Notes: a model not told the origin generated them from the sequence alone. 64,000 bases of DNA from Zoogloea sp041914405 (GCF_041914405.1 NZ_JAYSDK010000033.1:1-64000), one strand, 5' to 3'. Positions 52,387 through 61,982 are shown, counted from the first letter of the stretch. Program-made: numbers and translations.

Positions 52387-52434
52387 AGGGTCGGCTGCCG
52401 CGCCAGCCTCCAACCAGATTATCTAGGAGTCAGC

Positions 52435-54456
52435 ATGAAGGTCTTTTTTTCGCCAGCCGTGAGCATGCTCAATCGCATGCGCTATCCGGCCAAGTTTACG
52501 CTCCTGGGTCTCATCGCCTTTGTGGTAGTCGGCTTCCTGCTGGTTCAGCTAACCATCTCCCTGCGCGCCGACATCGTCTTCACCGAGAAAGAACTGAGTG
52601 CGATGGACGGTGTGCCGCGGGTGCTCAAGGTGATCGAACTGATGCAGCAGCACCGCGGCTTGTCTTCCGGCGTGCTGAACGGTAATGAAGAGTTGCGGCC
52701 GCGCCTTCAGAAGAAGACCGAGGAGGTTGTGGCTGCGGTGGCTGCCGCGGAAAGTGTGCTGGCAGTGGATGTGGCGCCCACGGCGAGCAAGCGCTGGGTA
52801 GAGGTGAAAGCGGGTTGGGAGGCGATTCGTGGCGGCGGCCTGCAAATGCCGCCGCGGGAGAACCTGCAGGCGCATACGGCGGCGATCCGCAAGACCGTGC
52901 TGACCCTGCATGATCTGGGTGACGACGCCAATCTGGCGCTTGACCCGTCACCGGACACCTACTATCTGATCGATAACATGCTGCGGCGTGTTCCGGACGT
53001 GTCCGAGCGTCTCGGCCGCCTGCGTGCGTTGGGTACCGGAGCGTTGGCGGCGAAGAGCGTCGACGAGCAGCGGCGCTTTGACATCAGTTCCCAGCTTGGG
53101 GAGCTGAACATGGCCGTGACCGACCTGAACGAGAACTTTGAACGCGCGGCGGTTGCGAACCCCCGTATCAAGGGAACACTGGAAGCGCTCGGCCGGGATT
53201 TCAACGGTGGCACTTCGAACGTGATCGATCAGCTGCAGAATCACCTGCTCAAAGGCAATTTTGAAATGGCCGCGCCGGCTTATTTCGACATGGTCACCAA
53301 GAGCATCGACATGGTGTTCACCAAGACTTACCAGGAGCTCATCCCGGAGGCGCGTGGCCTTCTCGCCGCCCGTCTGGCAGAGTCGGAGCGGGAGTTCATG
53401 TTGGCAGCGGTGCTGTCGTGCGCATCCCTGCTGGTCCTGCTCTATCTGTCGATCGCCTTTTGCCTGTCGGTGATGCAGTCGGTGAGCGAGTTGCGGGCAG
53501 GGGCCAAGGAACTGGCTTCTGGTAACTTGCGCGAGCGCATCGCCCTGTCGGCCCGTGACGAGTTGCACCTGGTGGCGGACCAGTTCAATGAAATGGCCCA
53601 GGCCTTTTCCGATGTGATCACCAAGGTGCAGCGTGGAGCCAACGACGTGGCCGCTTCGGCGGTATCCCTGGCGAGCTCAGCGTCTCAGGTGTCGAACGGC
53701 TCCGACCAGCAGAGCGCGGCAGCTTCCAACATGGCGGCAGCGGTCGAGGAGATGACGGTCGGCATCGAGGAAATCGCCAGCAGTGCGTCGCAAGCGGAAG
53801 GTATCTCGGCAGAGTCGGGTCGCCTGTCGATCGAAGGCGGTACAGTGGTGGCGAAAACCGTTTCGGAGATGGAGCGAATCTCCGTGTCGGTGCGGGAGTC
53901 GGCGGATGTAATCCAGGATCTTGGCGACCAGTCCGCAAAGATTTCCGCCATCGTCAATTCGATCAAGGAAATTGCCGACCAGACCAACCTGCTGGCGCTG
54001 AATGCTGCCATCGAGGCGGCACGTGCCGGCGAGACCGGGCGTGGCTTTGCCGTAGTGGCCGACGAGGTGCGCAAGCTGGCAGAGCGCACCGCCAAGGCCA
54101 CCGACGAGATCACCGGCATGGTCGCTGCCATCCAGCATGGCACCAGCCGCGCCGTTGAAACGATGCAGGGCGGGGTTGCCCGGGTGCAGGAGGGCGTGGA
54201 ACTCGCGGGCCAGGCTGGTGCCTCGATGGATCAGATCCGGGCGGGGGCAAGCCAGGTCGTCGCGGCGGTCACGGATATCTCGTCTGCGCTGCGGGAGCAG
54301 GGGGCAGCGAGTACGGACATTGCGCGTAACGTCGAGCAGATCGCCCAGATGGCGGAGCAGAATTCGGCCGCTGTCCGGGAGACCGCGAATACCGCGCACC
54401 GGCTTGAGAACCTCGCCCAGCAACTGCGCGCCGAGGTTTCCCACTTTCACATCTGA
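52435..54456 (+). CDS. methyl-accepting chemotaxis protein with NIT-like sensor
   Basis: The 673-residue protein has AGGAG before the ATG. A membrane helix (about 20-42) is followed by a helical periplasmic domain (45-320). This contains LKVIELMQQHRGLSSGVLNG, the pattern of nitrate/nitrite-sensing (NIT) domains. A second helix (about 322-345), a HAMP domain (to about 400) and the signalling domain come next, with SIKEIADQTNLLALNAAIEA and GRGFAVVADEVRKLAERT. No CheR-binding pentapeptide is present. The sigma-28 promoter supports a role in swimming behaviour. The ligand, nitrate or other, is inferred from domain type only. Confidence 0.92.
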   Translation: MKVFFSPAVSMLNRMRYPAKFTLLGLIAFVVVGFLLVQLTISLRADIVFTEKELSAMDGVPRVLKVIELMQQHRGLSSGVLNGNEELRPRLQKKTEEVVAAVAAAESVLAVDVAPTASKRWVEVKAGWEAIRGGGLQMPPRENLQAHTAAIRKTVLTLHDLGDDANLALDPSPDTYYLIDNMLRRVPDVSERLGRLRALGTGALAAKSVDEQRRFDISSQLGELNMAVTDLNENFERAAVANPRIKGTLEALGRDFNGGTSNVIDQLQNHLLKGNFEMAAPAYFDMVTKSIDMVFTKTYQELIPEARGLLAARLAESEREFMLAAVLSCASLLVLLYLSIAFCLSVMQSVSELRAGAKELASGNLRERIALSARDELHLVADQFNEMAQAFSDVITKVQRGANDVAASAVSLASSASQVSNGSDQQSAAASNMAAAVEEMTVGIEEIASSASQAEGISAESGRLSIEGGTVVAKTVSEMERISVSVRESADVIQDLGDQSAKISAIVNSIKEIADQTNLLALNAAIEAARAGETGRGFAVVADEVRKLAERTAKATDEITGMVAAIQHGTSRAVETMQGGVARVQEGVELAGQAGASMDQIRAGASQVVAAVTDISSALREQGAASTDIARNVEQIAQMAEQNSAAVRETANTAHRLENLAQQLRAEVSHFHI

Positions 54457-54470
54457 GGAAGAGCCGCATT

Positions 54471-54494
54471 GCGAGGGGCACTTGCGCCCCTCGC
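54471..54494. terminator. bidirectional terminator hairpin
   Basis: GCGAGGGGC and GCCCCTCGC form a perfect 9-bp stem with a 6-base loop between the convergent chemoreceptor (ends 54456) and potassium channel (ends 54503) genes. There is no T-run on either side. Confidence 0.55.
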
Positions 54495-54502
54495 CGCCTG
54501 TG

Positions 54503-55609
54503 TCATTCAGGCAGCAGCGCGACTTCCAGCTCCTGGCGTCCCAGGGGTGATGCCATCGCGATCACGTATTGCCCTGGTTCGAGCATGAAGTCCTTGGGCG
54601 GATTGAAGACGAAGTCGGTGTCGTTGCGTACCGCGAGCAGAACGTAATTCGGACTGCGCAGACGGAGCGTTTCAAGGGCGCGGGGTTGGAACTGCCCAGG
54701 CACTTCGACCTCCTCAAGACGCAGCTTGTGCTCGGACCGCAGCATTTCGTCCAGGAAGGACACCACGTGGGGTCGGATCATGCTGGACGCGATCCGCATC
54801 CCGCCGGTGAAGTCCGGCGAAATCACGCTGTCTGCGCCGGCCTTGCGCAGCTTTTCGGTGTTGCGCACCTCATGGCAGCGCGCAACGATGCGGATGCCCG
54901 GATTGAGCTGCTTGGCGGTGAACACGATCATCAGGTTGCGGCTGTCGTCGCCGGTCACCGCAAAGAGACCGCGCGCCTCCTTGATCCCGGCGGCCAGCAG
55001 CAGGTCGTCGTCGGATGCATCTCCCCCCAGATAAACCAGCCCGGGTAGGCGTTCGCGTTGAGCTTCTAGCGCTACTTCGTCGGAGTCGATGGCGACGAAG
55101 TGACGGTGGGTTGTCGTCAGTTCGTTGGCAACGTTGCGGCCTACACGACCAAAGCCGCAAATGATGAAGTGTTGATGCAGTTTGTGGACCTGCTTTTCCA
55201 TGCGTCGCCTCCGCAGGGTGTAGTCGAGATCGCTCTCGAGGAAGAAGACCGTCAGGCTTGTGAACAGAAAGGTGACCGCGCCGAAGCCGGCCAGTGCGAT
55301 CAGGCCGGCGAAGAGCCGTTCTCCGAAATCGTGGATCGGCACGACCTCCCCGTAGCCGACTGTCGTGACCGTGATCAGGGTCATGTAGATCGCGTCGGAG
55401 AGATTCGCCTTGTCACCACCCATCCAGTAGAAGCCGACGGTGCCGACAACGATCAACCCTAGCAGTGCGCCGGCCGCGTAGTAGATGCGAAGCAGAATGC
55501 GCGGCAACTGACTGGCCCGTGTCGGTGCCTTCTTTGGGTGGTGTCGACGGCGCAGGTGGAGGTGCTGGCGTAGTCGCCTCAGTAGCGCCAGAACGGTGGC
55601 GATCTTCAT
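54503..55609 (-). CDS. potassium channel with RCK (TrkA) regulatory domain
   Basis: The 368-residue protein starts at MKIATVLALLRRLRQHLHLR; the long open frame upstream is not coding. After a basic N terminus come helix 1 (about 39-62), the pore with TVTTVGYGE (selectivity filter TVGYG, 83-87) and helix 2 (about 98-120). A cytoplasmic RCK domain follows: TrkA_N with FIICGFGRVGRNVANEL, and TrkA_C with LRLRSPNYVLLAVR. It is a two-helix K+ channel of the MthK/Kch type, gated by nucleotides or ions. It overlaps the DUF2062 gene by 4 bases (ATGA). Confidence 0.92.
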   Translation of the reverse strand: MKIATVLALLRRLRQHLHLRRRHHPKKAPTRASQLPRILLRIYYAAGALLGLIVVGTVGFYWMGGDKANLSDAIYMTLITVTTVGYGEVVPIHDFGERLFAGLIALAGFGAVTFLFTSLTVFFLESDLDYTLRRRRMEKQVHKLHQHFIICGFGRVGRNVANELTTTHRHFVAIDSDEVALEAQRERLPGLVYLGGDASDDDLLLAAGIKEARGLFAVTGDDSRNLMIVFTAKQLNPGIRIVARCHEVRNTEKLRKAGADSVISPDFTGGMRIASSMIRPHVVSFLDEMLRSEHKLRLEEVEVPGQFQPRALETLRLRSPNYVLLAVRNDTDFVFNPPKDFMLEPGQYVIAMASPLGRQELEVALLPE

Positions 55610-56145
55610 GGTTTGCGCGAGTGTCGGCGGTGCCAGTGTCGGGTCAGGTAGATCCGCCATGCCAGGCGGGTCAGCAGGTAGCCGGAAAACGCCAGGGCGA
55701 AGGCCAGCACGATGAGTCCGATTGCCAGTGGCTGGCCGAGGCCGATGATCCAGTGCATGAGCTCGCCGAGCCAGGCCGCGAAGCCGGCAGAGCCCCATTC
55801 TGGCGGCTGGGTGAAGGGGGCCGAGTCGGTGCCGAGTGTCCATTCGCCAATCGAGAAGGCGAGGATGTAGATCGGTACGATCGTGAAGGGGTTGGTGTAC
55901 AGCGTGGTGAAAAGGGCCAGCGGGAGATTGACCCTGAACAGAAGGCAGCAGATCGCCGCGCCGAGCATTTGGAACGGCCCGGGGATCAAGCCACAGAACA
56001 GCCCCACTGCAATCGCTCCGGCGGCCGAATGGCGGTTGAGATGCCACAGGCGCGGGTGGAACAGCGTTGAGCCGAACGGCGTGAGCCAGCGATTGGCTGC
56101 CAGCGACGTGTGGTCCGGCAAGTGGCGCTTCAGCAGTCGTCGCAT
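55606..56145 (-). CDS. DUF2062 membrane protein
   Basis: This 179-residue protein has the DUF2062 pattern: HPRLWHLNRHSAAGAIAVGL, then FCGLIPGPFQMLGAA, TTLYTNPFTIVPIY and three predicted membrane helices. The family is widespread in proteobacteria; its function is unknown, and members are often encoded beside comEC or membrane transport genes. It is coupled by ATGA to the downstream potassium channel gene. It is divergent from comEC, 103 bases away. Given the coupling, a role linked to the channel is possible, but this is inference. Confidence 0.82.
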   Translation of the reverse strand: MRRLLKRHLPDHTSLAANRWLTPFGSTLFHPRLWHLNRHSAAGAIAVGLFCGLIPGPFQMLGAAICCLLFRVNLPLALFTTLYTNPFTIVPIYILAFSIGEWTLGTDSAPFTQPPEWGSAGFAAWLGELMHWIIGLGQPLAIGLIVLAFALAFSGYLLTRLAWRIYLTRHWHRRHSRKP

Positions 56146-56248
56146 GTTCTTGTTGTTTGTCCTGGGCCAGGCCCATCTCCTCTGACGAGAATTCTAACCG
56201 ACTGCTGGGTTCTTGGTGTTTGCCGCGCTTCCCGCTAAATTGCCGGCC

Positions 56249-58597
56249 ATGCGGATTATGTCTTTGGGATTTTCGGCGGGGGTTCTCGGGTGTCAGATGG
56301 CAGCGATGCTGCTGCCGATGACCCAGGTTGCTGCATTGCTGGCCACGGGACTCCTCAGCCTGGCTGCGCTTCACGTAGTGTCGGGGCGTTGGCACTGGCT
56401 GGTGGTGAAAGGGCTGGTCCTGCTGTCGGCGGCATCTCTGGGCTGGGGGTTCGCCACCTGGCGGGCGCATGAGCGACTTGCCGACGTGCTGATGACGGCC
56501 CTTGAGGGGCAGGATGTCGTGGTGACAGGTGTCGTGGCTGGCCTGCCGCAGGATTTCGAGCGGGGCTTGCGCTTCGTCTTCCGGGTCGAGGAGAGTCCAC
56601 AAGGCGTGCCGCGGATGCTGTCCTTGGCCTGGTACAAGGGCTTCCGGGAGGAGGAGTGGCATGCCTTGCCGGCGGTGCACGCGGGGGAGCGATGGCAGCT
56701 TACGGTGCGTCTCAAGCGTCCCCATGGCAATGTGAATCCGCACGGTTTCGATTACGAAGGCTGGTTGCTTGAGCAAGGCGTGCGGGCTACCGGCTATGTT
56801 CGCCCGAGCACTGCAAACCGGCGTCTGGATGCCTTTGTGCCGGACATCATGAATCTGGTCGAGCGGGCTCGCGAGACGATCCGGGCACGCTTCCAGCGGG
56901 CGCTGCCAGATGGTGTGTACAAGGGCGTGCTGGTGGCGTTGGCGATAGGAGACCAGCGCGCAATCAGTCAGGAGCAGTGGCAGATTTTTGCCCGCTCCGG
57001 CATTGCGCACCTCGTGGCCATTAGCGGCATGCACGTCACAATGATGGCGGCCCTGGCTGCAGCGGGGCTCGGTTGGCTATGGCGACGCAGCCCGTGGTTG
57101 GCTTTGCGCTGGCCCGCCCAGCAGGCCGGCGTGGTGGCGGGATTCTTGGCGGCCTTCGGATATTGCCTGCTGGCGGGCTGGGGCGTGCCGGCCCAGCGCA
57201 CCCTGTTCATGCTCGGCTGCGTGGCACTGGCCCTCATCCTGCGCAGGGAAACAGCGCCGAGTCGGGTGTTGGCCAGCGCTTTGATGGTCGTGCTGCTGAT
57301 GGACCCATGGGCGATTCTCGCCGCTGGATTCTGGCTTTCCTTTGGGGCTGTTGCAGTGCTCCTTCTGGTTGGCAGTGGGCGTCTGCATGCCACGGGTTGG
57401 CTGCACGACGCCTTGCGGGCCCAATGGGCCGTGACCCTCGGGCTCGTGCCGGCCTTGCTCGTGCTGTTCCAGCAGTTTTCGCTGGTGTCGCCTGTGGCAA
57501 ATGCTGTTGCGATCCCGTTGATCAGCTTCGTCGTGACGCCCCTCGCCGTTGCCTACGCGGTTGTGCCACTGCAGATGCTGGCCGACATCGCCCACTGGGT
57601 GCTGGCGGCAACGATGGTGCCGATCGAATGGCTGGCTGCCTTGCCGATAGCCCTGTGGCAGCAGGCCGCGCCGCCGCCATGGCTGGCCGTTTTGGCCACC
57701 TTGGGCTGCCTGTGGGGGTTGTTGCCCAGAGGAACGCCGGCTCGCTGGGTCGGGTTTGCTATGTTGCTTCCTCTGGTGTGCTGGACACCGCCACGACCGC
57801 AACAGGGCGAGGCGTGGGTGACGGTGCTGGATGTCGGGCAAGGGCTCGCCGTGCATGTGCAAACGATGGGTCGGGACCTGATCTTCGATACCGGTCCGGC
57901 CTTTTCCGCCGATGCCAACAGCGGTGAGCGGATCCTGCTGCCCTACCTGCGGGCGCTTGGCGTGCGGCGCCTCGATACCCTGGTGGTTACCCACCAGGAC
58001 AACGATCACGCGGGAGGCGCAGAAGCCTTGCTGGCGGGGATTCCGGTGGTGGCCGTACTGGCGTCCCTGCCGGAGAATCATCCGGTGCGCCTGATCTCGG
58101 GCGATCGAGGGCAGCCCTGCGCTGCGGGACAGGGCTGGAACTGGGATGGCGTGCGCTTTGTGGTGTTGCACCCGGCTGCTGGCAGCAGCGTGGGGCGAGG
58201 CAAGAGCAATGACATGTCCTGTGTCCTTCAGGTGGAGGCCGGCGGTCGGCGTGTGCTGCTGAGCTCCGATATCGAGGCCGTTTCGGAGGCCAGTTTGCTC
58301 GAGCGCGAAGGGAGCGGGCTGGCGAGCGATGTGGTGGTGGTGCCCCATCATGGCAGCCGGACGTCGTCCACGCCGGCCTTCATCGCAGCAACGGCGCCAC
58401 GCTGGGCGATCTTCCCCGTCGGCTATCGGAACCGTTTTCGCCATCCGAATCCAGATGTATGGGCGCGCTGGGCTGCCAGCGGTGCGAGCCTGCTGCGGAC
58501 GGACGCCGGAGGGGCGATGACTGTGAGGTTGGAGGAGGGGGAAGTCCGGGTCGGGGCTGCCCGGGAAGCTTTTCCTCGCTATTGGCATGGGCGGTGA
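56249..58597 (+). CDS. comEC: DNA uptake channel ComEC/Rec2
   Basis: The 782-residue protein starts at MRIMSLGFSAGVLG; a GTG 12 codons upstream and an ATG three codons downstream are alternatives. It has N-terminal helices and a DUF4131 region (about 50-190). The competence domain follows, with LAIGDQRAISQEQWQIFARS, then GIAHLVAISGMHVTMMA and many helices (240-490). A C-terminal metallo-beta-lactamase-like domain has VTHQDNDHAGG and VVPHHGSRTSS. ComEC moves single-stranded DNA across the inner membrane in natural transformation. All parts are intact. Confidence 0.92.
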   Translation: MRIMSLGFSAGVLGCQMAAMLLPMTQVAALLATGLLSLAALHVVSGRWHWLVVKGLVLLSAASLGWGFATWRAHERLADVLMTALEGQDVVVTGVVAGLPQDFERGLRFVFRVEESPQGVPRMLSLAWYKGFREEEWHALPAVHAGERWQLTVRLKRPHGNVNPHGFDYEGWLLEQGVRATGYVRPSTANRRLDAFVPDIMNLVERARETIRARFQRALPDGVYKGVLVALAIGDQRAISQEQWQIFARSGIAHLVAISGMHVTMMAALAAAGLGWLWRRSPWLALRWPAQQAGVVAGFLAAFGYCLLAGWGVPAQRTLFMLGCVALALILRRETAPSRVLASALMVVLLMDPWAILAAGFWLSFGAVAVLLLVGSGRLHATGWLHDALRAQWAVTLGLVPALLVLFQQFSLVSPVANAVAIPLISFVVTPLAVAYAVVPLQMLADIAHWVLAATMVPIEWLAALPIALWQQAAPPPWLAVLATLGCLWGLLPRGTPARWVGFAMLLPLVCWTPPRPQQGEAWVTVLDVGQGLAVHVQTMGRDLIFDTGPAFSADANSGERILLPYLRALGVRRLDTLVVTHQDNDHAGGAEALLAGIPVVAVLASLPENHPVRLISGDRGQPCAAGQGWNWDGVRFVVLHPAAGSSVGRGKSNDMSCVLQVEAGGRRVLLSSDIEAVSEASLLEREGSGLASDVVVVPHHGSRTSSTPAFIAATAPRWAIFPVGYRNRFRHPNPDVWARWAASGASLLRTDAGGAMTVRLEEGEVRVGAAREAFPRYWHGR

Positions 58598-58664
58598 GGG
58601 TTAGGGGCTGGCGCTGGATGCTATCCTTGGGCCATTCTCAGTCAGTGAGCCAAGCGGGTTTCCC

Positions 58665-59591
58665 ATGAACATCCTTACGCCTTATCGCAAGCTGTTTGCC
58701 CCGTTGACGGTCGTGCCTTACGATTCGGCTGGCGCACTTTCCGCCGAGCCCCGCAGTCGCAGCGTGCAGTGCGCCAGCCCCCACGGACTGCACCGGATGG
58801 CTTACACCGAGTGGGGCGATCCCGACAATCCCCGGGTCTTGGTGTGTGTGCATGGGCTGACCCGCAATGGCCGGGACTTCGATGATGTGGCCCGTGCGCT
58901 GGCATCCCACTACCGGGTTGTGTGTCCGGACGTGGTCGGGCGGGGCCGCAGTAGCTGGCTGCCAGTGAAGTCCGATTACCAACTGCCGACCTACGTGGCG
59001 GACATGGTGACCCTGATCGCCCGTCTGGATGTGGAAACGGTGCATTGGCTCGGTACCTCTATGGGTGGGCTGATCGGTATGGTGCTGGCAAGCCTGCCCG
59101 ACACCCCGATCCGGCGCCTGGTGTTGAACGACGTCGGGCCGGTGTTGCCGGGCGAGTCGCTGGTCAGGATCGGGCAATACGTGGGGCAGGCGCCGGTCTT
59201 CCCCAGCTATGAGGCGGCCGAGGCCTATATCCGGGCGGTCAGCGCTCCCTTTGGACATCTCTCCGATGCCCAGTGGCGGCACCTGACCGAGCCGTCCATC
59301 AAGCCGGTAGACGGCGGGTGGGCCATGCGCTACGACCCGGCCATCGGTGACGCCTTCCGCGATCCGCACATGGCCGACGTGGACCTGTGGCCTATCTACG
59401 AGGCGATCGGCTGCCCTACGCTGGTCCTGCGGGGGGCGGATTCCGACCTGCTGCTGCCCGATACGGCGCGCCAGATGGAGGCTCGAGGTCCGCGGGCGCG
59501 GGTCGTCGAGATTCCGGACGTGGGACATGCGCCAACGCTGATGGATCCGGCCCAGATCGTGCCAATCCGTGATTTCCTGCTGGAGGCGTGA
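58665..59591 (+). CDS. alpha/beta-hydrolase
   Basis: This 308-residue protein has the alpha/beta-hydrolase triad: nucleophile Ser132 in GTSMGG, an Asp near residue 258 (RGADSDLLLP) and His in VGHAPTL near the end. The oxyanion hole is CVHGLTRNGRDFDDVARAL. A 40-residue N-terminal extension precedes the fold. Esterase, lipase or hydrolase activity toward small esters is likely, but the substrate cannot be named. It is co-transcribed with the DUF599 gene: stop and start overlap (TGATG). Confidence 0.87.
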   Translation: MNILTPYRKLFAPLTVVPYDSAGALSAEPRSRSVQCASPHGLHRMAYTEWGDPDNPRVLVCVHGLTRNGRDFDDVARALASHYRVVCPDVVGRGRSSWLPVKSDYQLPTYVADMVTLIARLDVETVHWLGTSMGGLIGMVLASLPDTPIRRLVLNDVGPVLPGESLVRIGQYVGQAPVFPSYEAAEAYIRAVSAPFGHLSDAQWRHLTEPSIKPVDGGWAMRYDPAIGDAFRDPHMADVDLWPIYEAIGCPTLVLRGADSDLLLPDTARQMEARGPRARVVEIPDVGHAPTLMDPAQIVPIRDFLLEA

Positions 59592-60277
59592 TGCAGGGAG
59601 TGTGGCTGACGGCCTTCAGTGTCGTGGATTGGGTGGCTGTGAGCTGGTTCATCTTCTGCTGGACCGGCTATGGTTGGCTGGTCGAGCACGGGCCCGGCGG
59701 CACGATGCGCGGCCTGATGGGGGCGAGCCATGCGTTCCGGCTGGAGTGGGGGCGGCAGATGCTGCGCCGTGAGGTCCGCGTGGCCGATTCGGGGCTGGTC
59801 GGCAACCTGATGCAGAACGTGTCTTTCTACGCCAACACCACGATCTACGTGATTGCTGGTCTGCTGGCGCTGCTCGGCACGATGGACAAGTTGATCGATG
59901 CGGCGTCCGACCTCCCGTTCGCCCGCCATGTGTCACGCGAAGTGTGGGAGGTGAAGCTGCTGTTGCTGCTGATGGTTTTCGTGGTGGCCTACTTCAAGTT
60001 CACCTGGTCTTTGCGACAGTTCAACATGCTCTCCATCCTGATTGGCGCTGCGCCGCCGCCGGGGGAGGGCACGGAAGAGGACGTGCAGCGTTTCGCCAAG
60101 GTAAATTCCTTGGCAGGGGACGAATTCAACCGCGGCATCCGGGCCTATTACTTCGGCCTCGCCGCCGTGTTCTGGTTCGTTCACCCTTGGCTGTTCTTCG
60201 CGGTGACGACCTTCATCGTTCTGGTGCTGTACCGGCGGGACTTTCTGTCCCACACCTATTCGGCGATGCGTGCCTGA
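59591..60277 (+). CDS. DUF599 membrane protein
   Basis: The 228-residue protein starts at the ATG overlapping the hydrolase stop; a GTG one codon earlier lies too near GGAGG. There are about four membrane helices (8-30, 75-98, 118-142 and 188-212). Motifs include MRGLMGASHAFRLEWGRQML, QNVSFYANTTIYVIAGLLAL and DEFNRGIRAYYFGLA, characteristic of DUF599. The family has no known function in bacteria. The stop abuts the msrB stop on the other strand with no spacer. Confidence 0.85.
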   Translation: MQGVWLTAFSVVDWVAVSWFIFCWTGYGWLVEHGPGGTMRGLMGASHAFRLEWGRQMLRREVRVADSGLVGNLMQNVSFYANTTIYVIAGLLALLGTMDKLIDAASDLPFARHVSREVWEVKLLLLLMVFVVAYFKFTWSLRQFNMLSILIGAAPPPGEGTEEDVQRFAKVNSLAGDEFNRGIRAYYFGLAAVFWFVHPWLFFAVTTFIVLVLYRRDFLSHTYSAMRA

Positions 60278-60676
60278 TCAGTCGTCCTGCTTGAGCTTGA
60301 CCGAGACGGAATTGATGCAATAGCGCAGGCCGGTAGGAGCAGGGCCGTCCTCGAATACATGCCCCAGGTGTGCGCCGCAGTTGTGGCATAGCACCTCGGT
60401 GCGGACCATGAAGTGGCTGCGATCTTCAGCCTCCTCGACATTTCCGGGTGCTGCTGCGGTATGGAAGCTGGGCCAGCCGCAGCCGGAGTCGTACTTGTGC
60501 TCTGACGAGAACAGGTCGCTGCCACAGCAGGTGCACACGTACTTGCCCTGTTCGTGGCAGTCCCAGTAACGGCCAGTAAATGCGCGCTCAGTGCCCTTCT
60601 GGCGTGTCACCACGTATTCCTCGGGGGATAACTGTTCGCGCCATTCGGCGTCGGTCTTTTCGATCTTGCGGCTCAT
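60278..60676 (-). CDS. msrB: peptide-methionine (R)-S-oxide reductase
   Basis: This 132-residue protein has all MsrB features. The zinc CxxC pairs are Cys48/51 and Cys97/100, SGCGWPSF contains the resolving-type Cys66, and the catalytic Cys120 is in RYCINSVSV. It reduces methionine-R-sulfoxide in oxidised proteins. No signal peptide is present, so it is cytoplasmic. It is encoded alone, 72 bases after the DUF2863 gene on the same strand. Confidence 0.95.
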   Translation of the reverse strand: MSRKIEKTDAEWREQLSPEEYVVTRQKGTERAFTGRYWDCHEQGKYVCTCCGSDLFSSEHKYDSGCGWPSFHTAAAPGNVEEAEDRSHFMVRTEVLCHNCGAHLGHVFEDGPAPTGLRYCINSVSVKLKQDD

Positions 60677-60748
60677 GGATGTCTCCGGAGGGGGATTGCC
60701 GGATGGATGCGTTGACGGGCGGGAAGGTTCCGCCCGTCGAGGCTGGAC

Positions 60749-61918
60749 TTAGTGCAGGTGCTTGGGCATCTGTTCGGCCTGCTCTTCGGGCAACTCGGCA
60801 TGCACAGCTTCGCCTTCGGGCGACGGGTACATGGGGGCGCCGCAGTCATCGCAGTATTCCATCGGGAATTCGTTGTCGAGGACCAGGATGTCGCTGATGC
60901 CGCAGGCGCGCAGCGTTGTTTCTATCTGGCCAAGGGTCTCTACGCTCTCGTCCTCGGCACCGAGCAGCGGCCACACCACGCCGTGCACCACGTCGTTCTG
61001 TCCGCGCAGGGTGAAGCCGATGCGGAACTCTTCCACCTGGCGCTCGAAGAAGGGCGCCACGACGGCCCGCAGGTTGGCGGCCGGAGCATCCAGCGTGGTG
61101 CTCAGGAAGGCCACAGAGGCCTGAATGGAGTAGGGGCGGGACATCTTGTCCGCTTCGCGGCTGGCGGCGAAGTAGGCATCCGGCAGCACGACGTCGAAGG
61201 CACAGCCGGTGAGCAGGGGGGCGATGCAGGCACCGCCTTGGGCGCGCCATTGCTCCAGTGCCTGGTCACGTGTGCAGTCCTCTTCCTGCCAGCGGAAGAT
61301 TGGGGCGCCCTTCGGCACGATGACAGCGCCGAGCAGGTAGCGGTTGTCCGACAGGAACTGGGCCGTTTCCGGCAGATTGTCGGTCTTGATGTGCAGGTCG
61401 CTGTCGTTCTCCGCGGCGCGGCCGATGTGCGTTGCCAGATCGGCGGTGGCGCAGTAGCCCTGCGGCAGCTGGTCAGGGCTGAACAGAAAGTCGGCGAGGG
61501 CCAGCTTGACGCCGTTGGCGAGCACGTGGGCCTTGAGCTGTACGCGCAGGTTAGCCATGACTGCCGCGGTGATCGGCGAGGCGGGGATGCGGTAGCGGGA
61601 CCAGGCCATTACCGGTACGGCGATCAGCAGCACGTCCTGCTGGTCGTTGGACTTCAGCGCACCCTCCGCCCGCGATTCGATCATGTCGGCGAGCTCGTCA
61701 TAGGCATGGACGCTGGCCGTGCTGAGGTGGTCGAGGGCCGTTGTAAGGGTGTCCTCGTCCTCGGCGCTGAGCAGATTATCGACGGCGGCGGCGAGGCGCA
61801 GGTCCCAGAAATGGTCTTCGGCACGGCTGCTCGAATCGGCAAGACCGTTGGCGAGCCACAGCAGTTGTTCGGCGTCACGCGGCAAGCCGCCGCGGCGCCC
61901 GAGTCGGTTACGTTTCAT
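60749..61918 (-). CDS. DUF2863 family protein
   Basis: The 389-residue soluble protein starts MKRNRLGRRGGLPRDAEQLL. It is acidic, with LLIAVPVMAWSRYRIPASPI and GACIAPLLTGCAFDVVLPDA. A C-terminal EYCDDCGAPMYPSPEGEA looks like a CxxC metal knuckle. DUF2863 is nearly confined to betaproteobacteria, so the gene supports the taxonomic placement; its function is unknown. A His-containing tail (KHLH) ends it. It lies between ppsR and msrB on the same strand, with gaps of 64 and 72 bases. Confidence 0.85.
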   Translation of the reverse strand: MKRNRLGRRGGLPRDAEQLLWLANGLADSSSRAEDHFWDLRLAAAVDNLLSAEDEDTLTTALDHLSTASVHAYDELADMIESRAEGALKSNDQQDVLLIAVPVMAWSRYRIPASPITAAVMANLRVQLKAHVLANGVKLALADFLFSPDQLPQGYCATADLATHIGRAAENDSDLHIKTDNLPETAQFLSDNRYLLGAVIVPKGAPIFRWQEEDCTRDQALEQWRAQGGACIAPLLTGCAFDVVLPDAYFAASREADKMSRPYSIQASVAFLSTTLDAPAANLRAVVAPFFERQVEEFRIGFTLRGQNDVVHGVVWPLLGAEDESVETLGQIETTLRACGISDILVLDNEFPMEYCDDCGAPMYPSPEGEAVHAELPEEQAEQMPKHLH

Positions 61919-61982
61919 CGGGGGCTCTCCATGAGGTTGTAGATTGGACAGTGGCTATCGGGGCCGAATTCCCACCGCAATT

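Noticed and set aside
54503..57034. 843-residue frame extending the potassium channel upstream
   Set aside because: The N-terminal 475 residues run antisense to comEC and through the DUF2062 gene in another frame; the real start is 55609 with the ATGA overlap.
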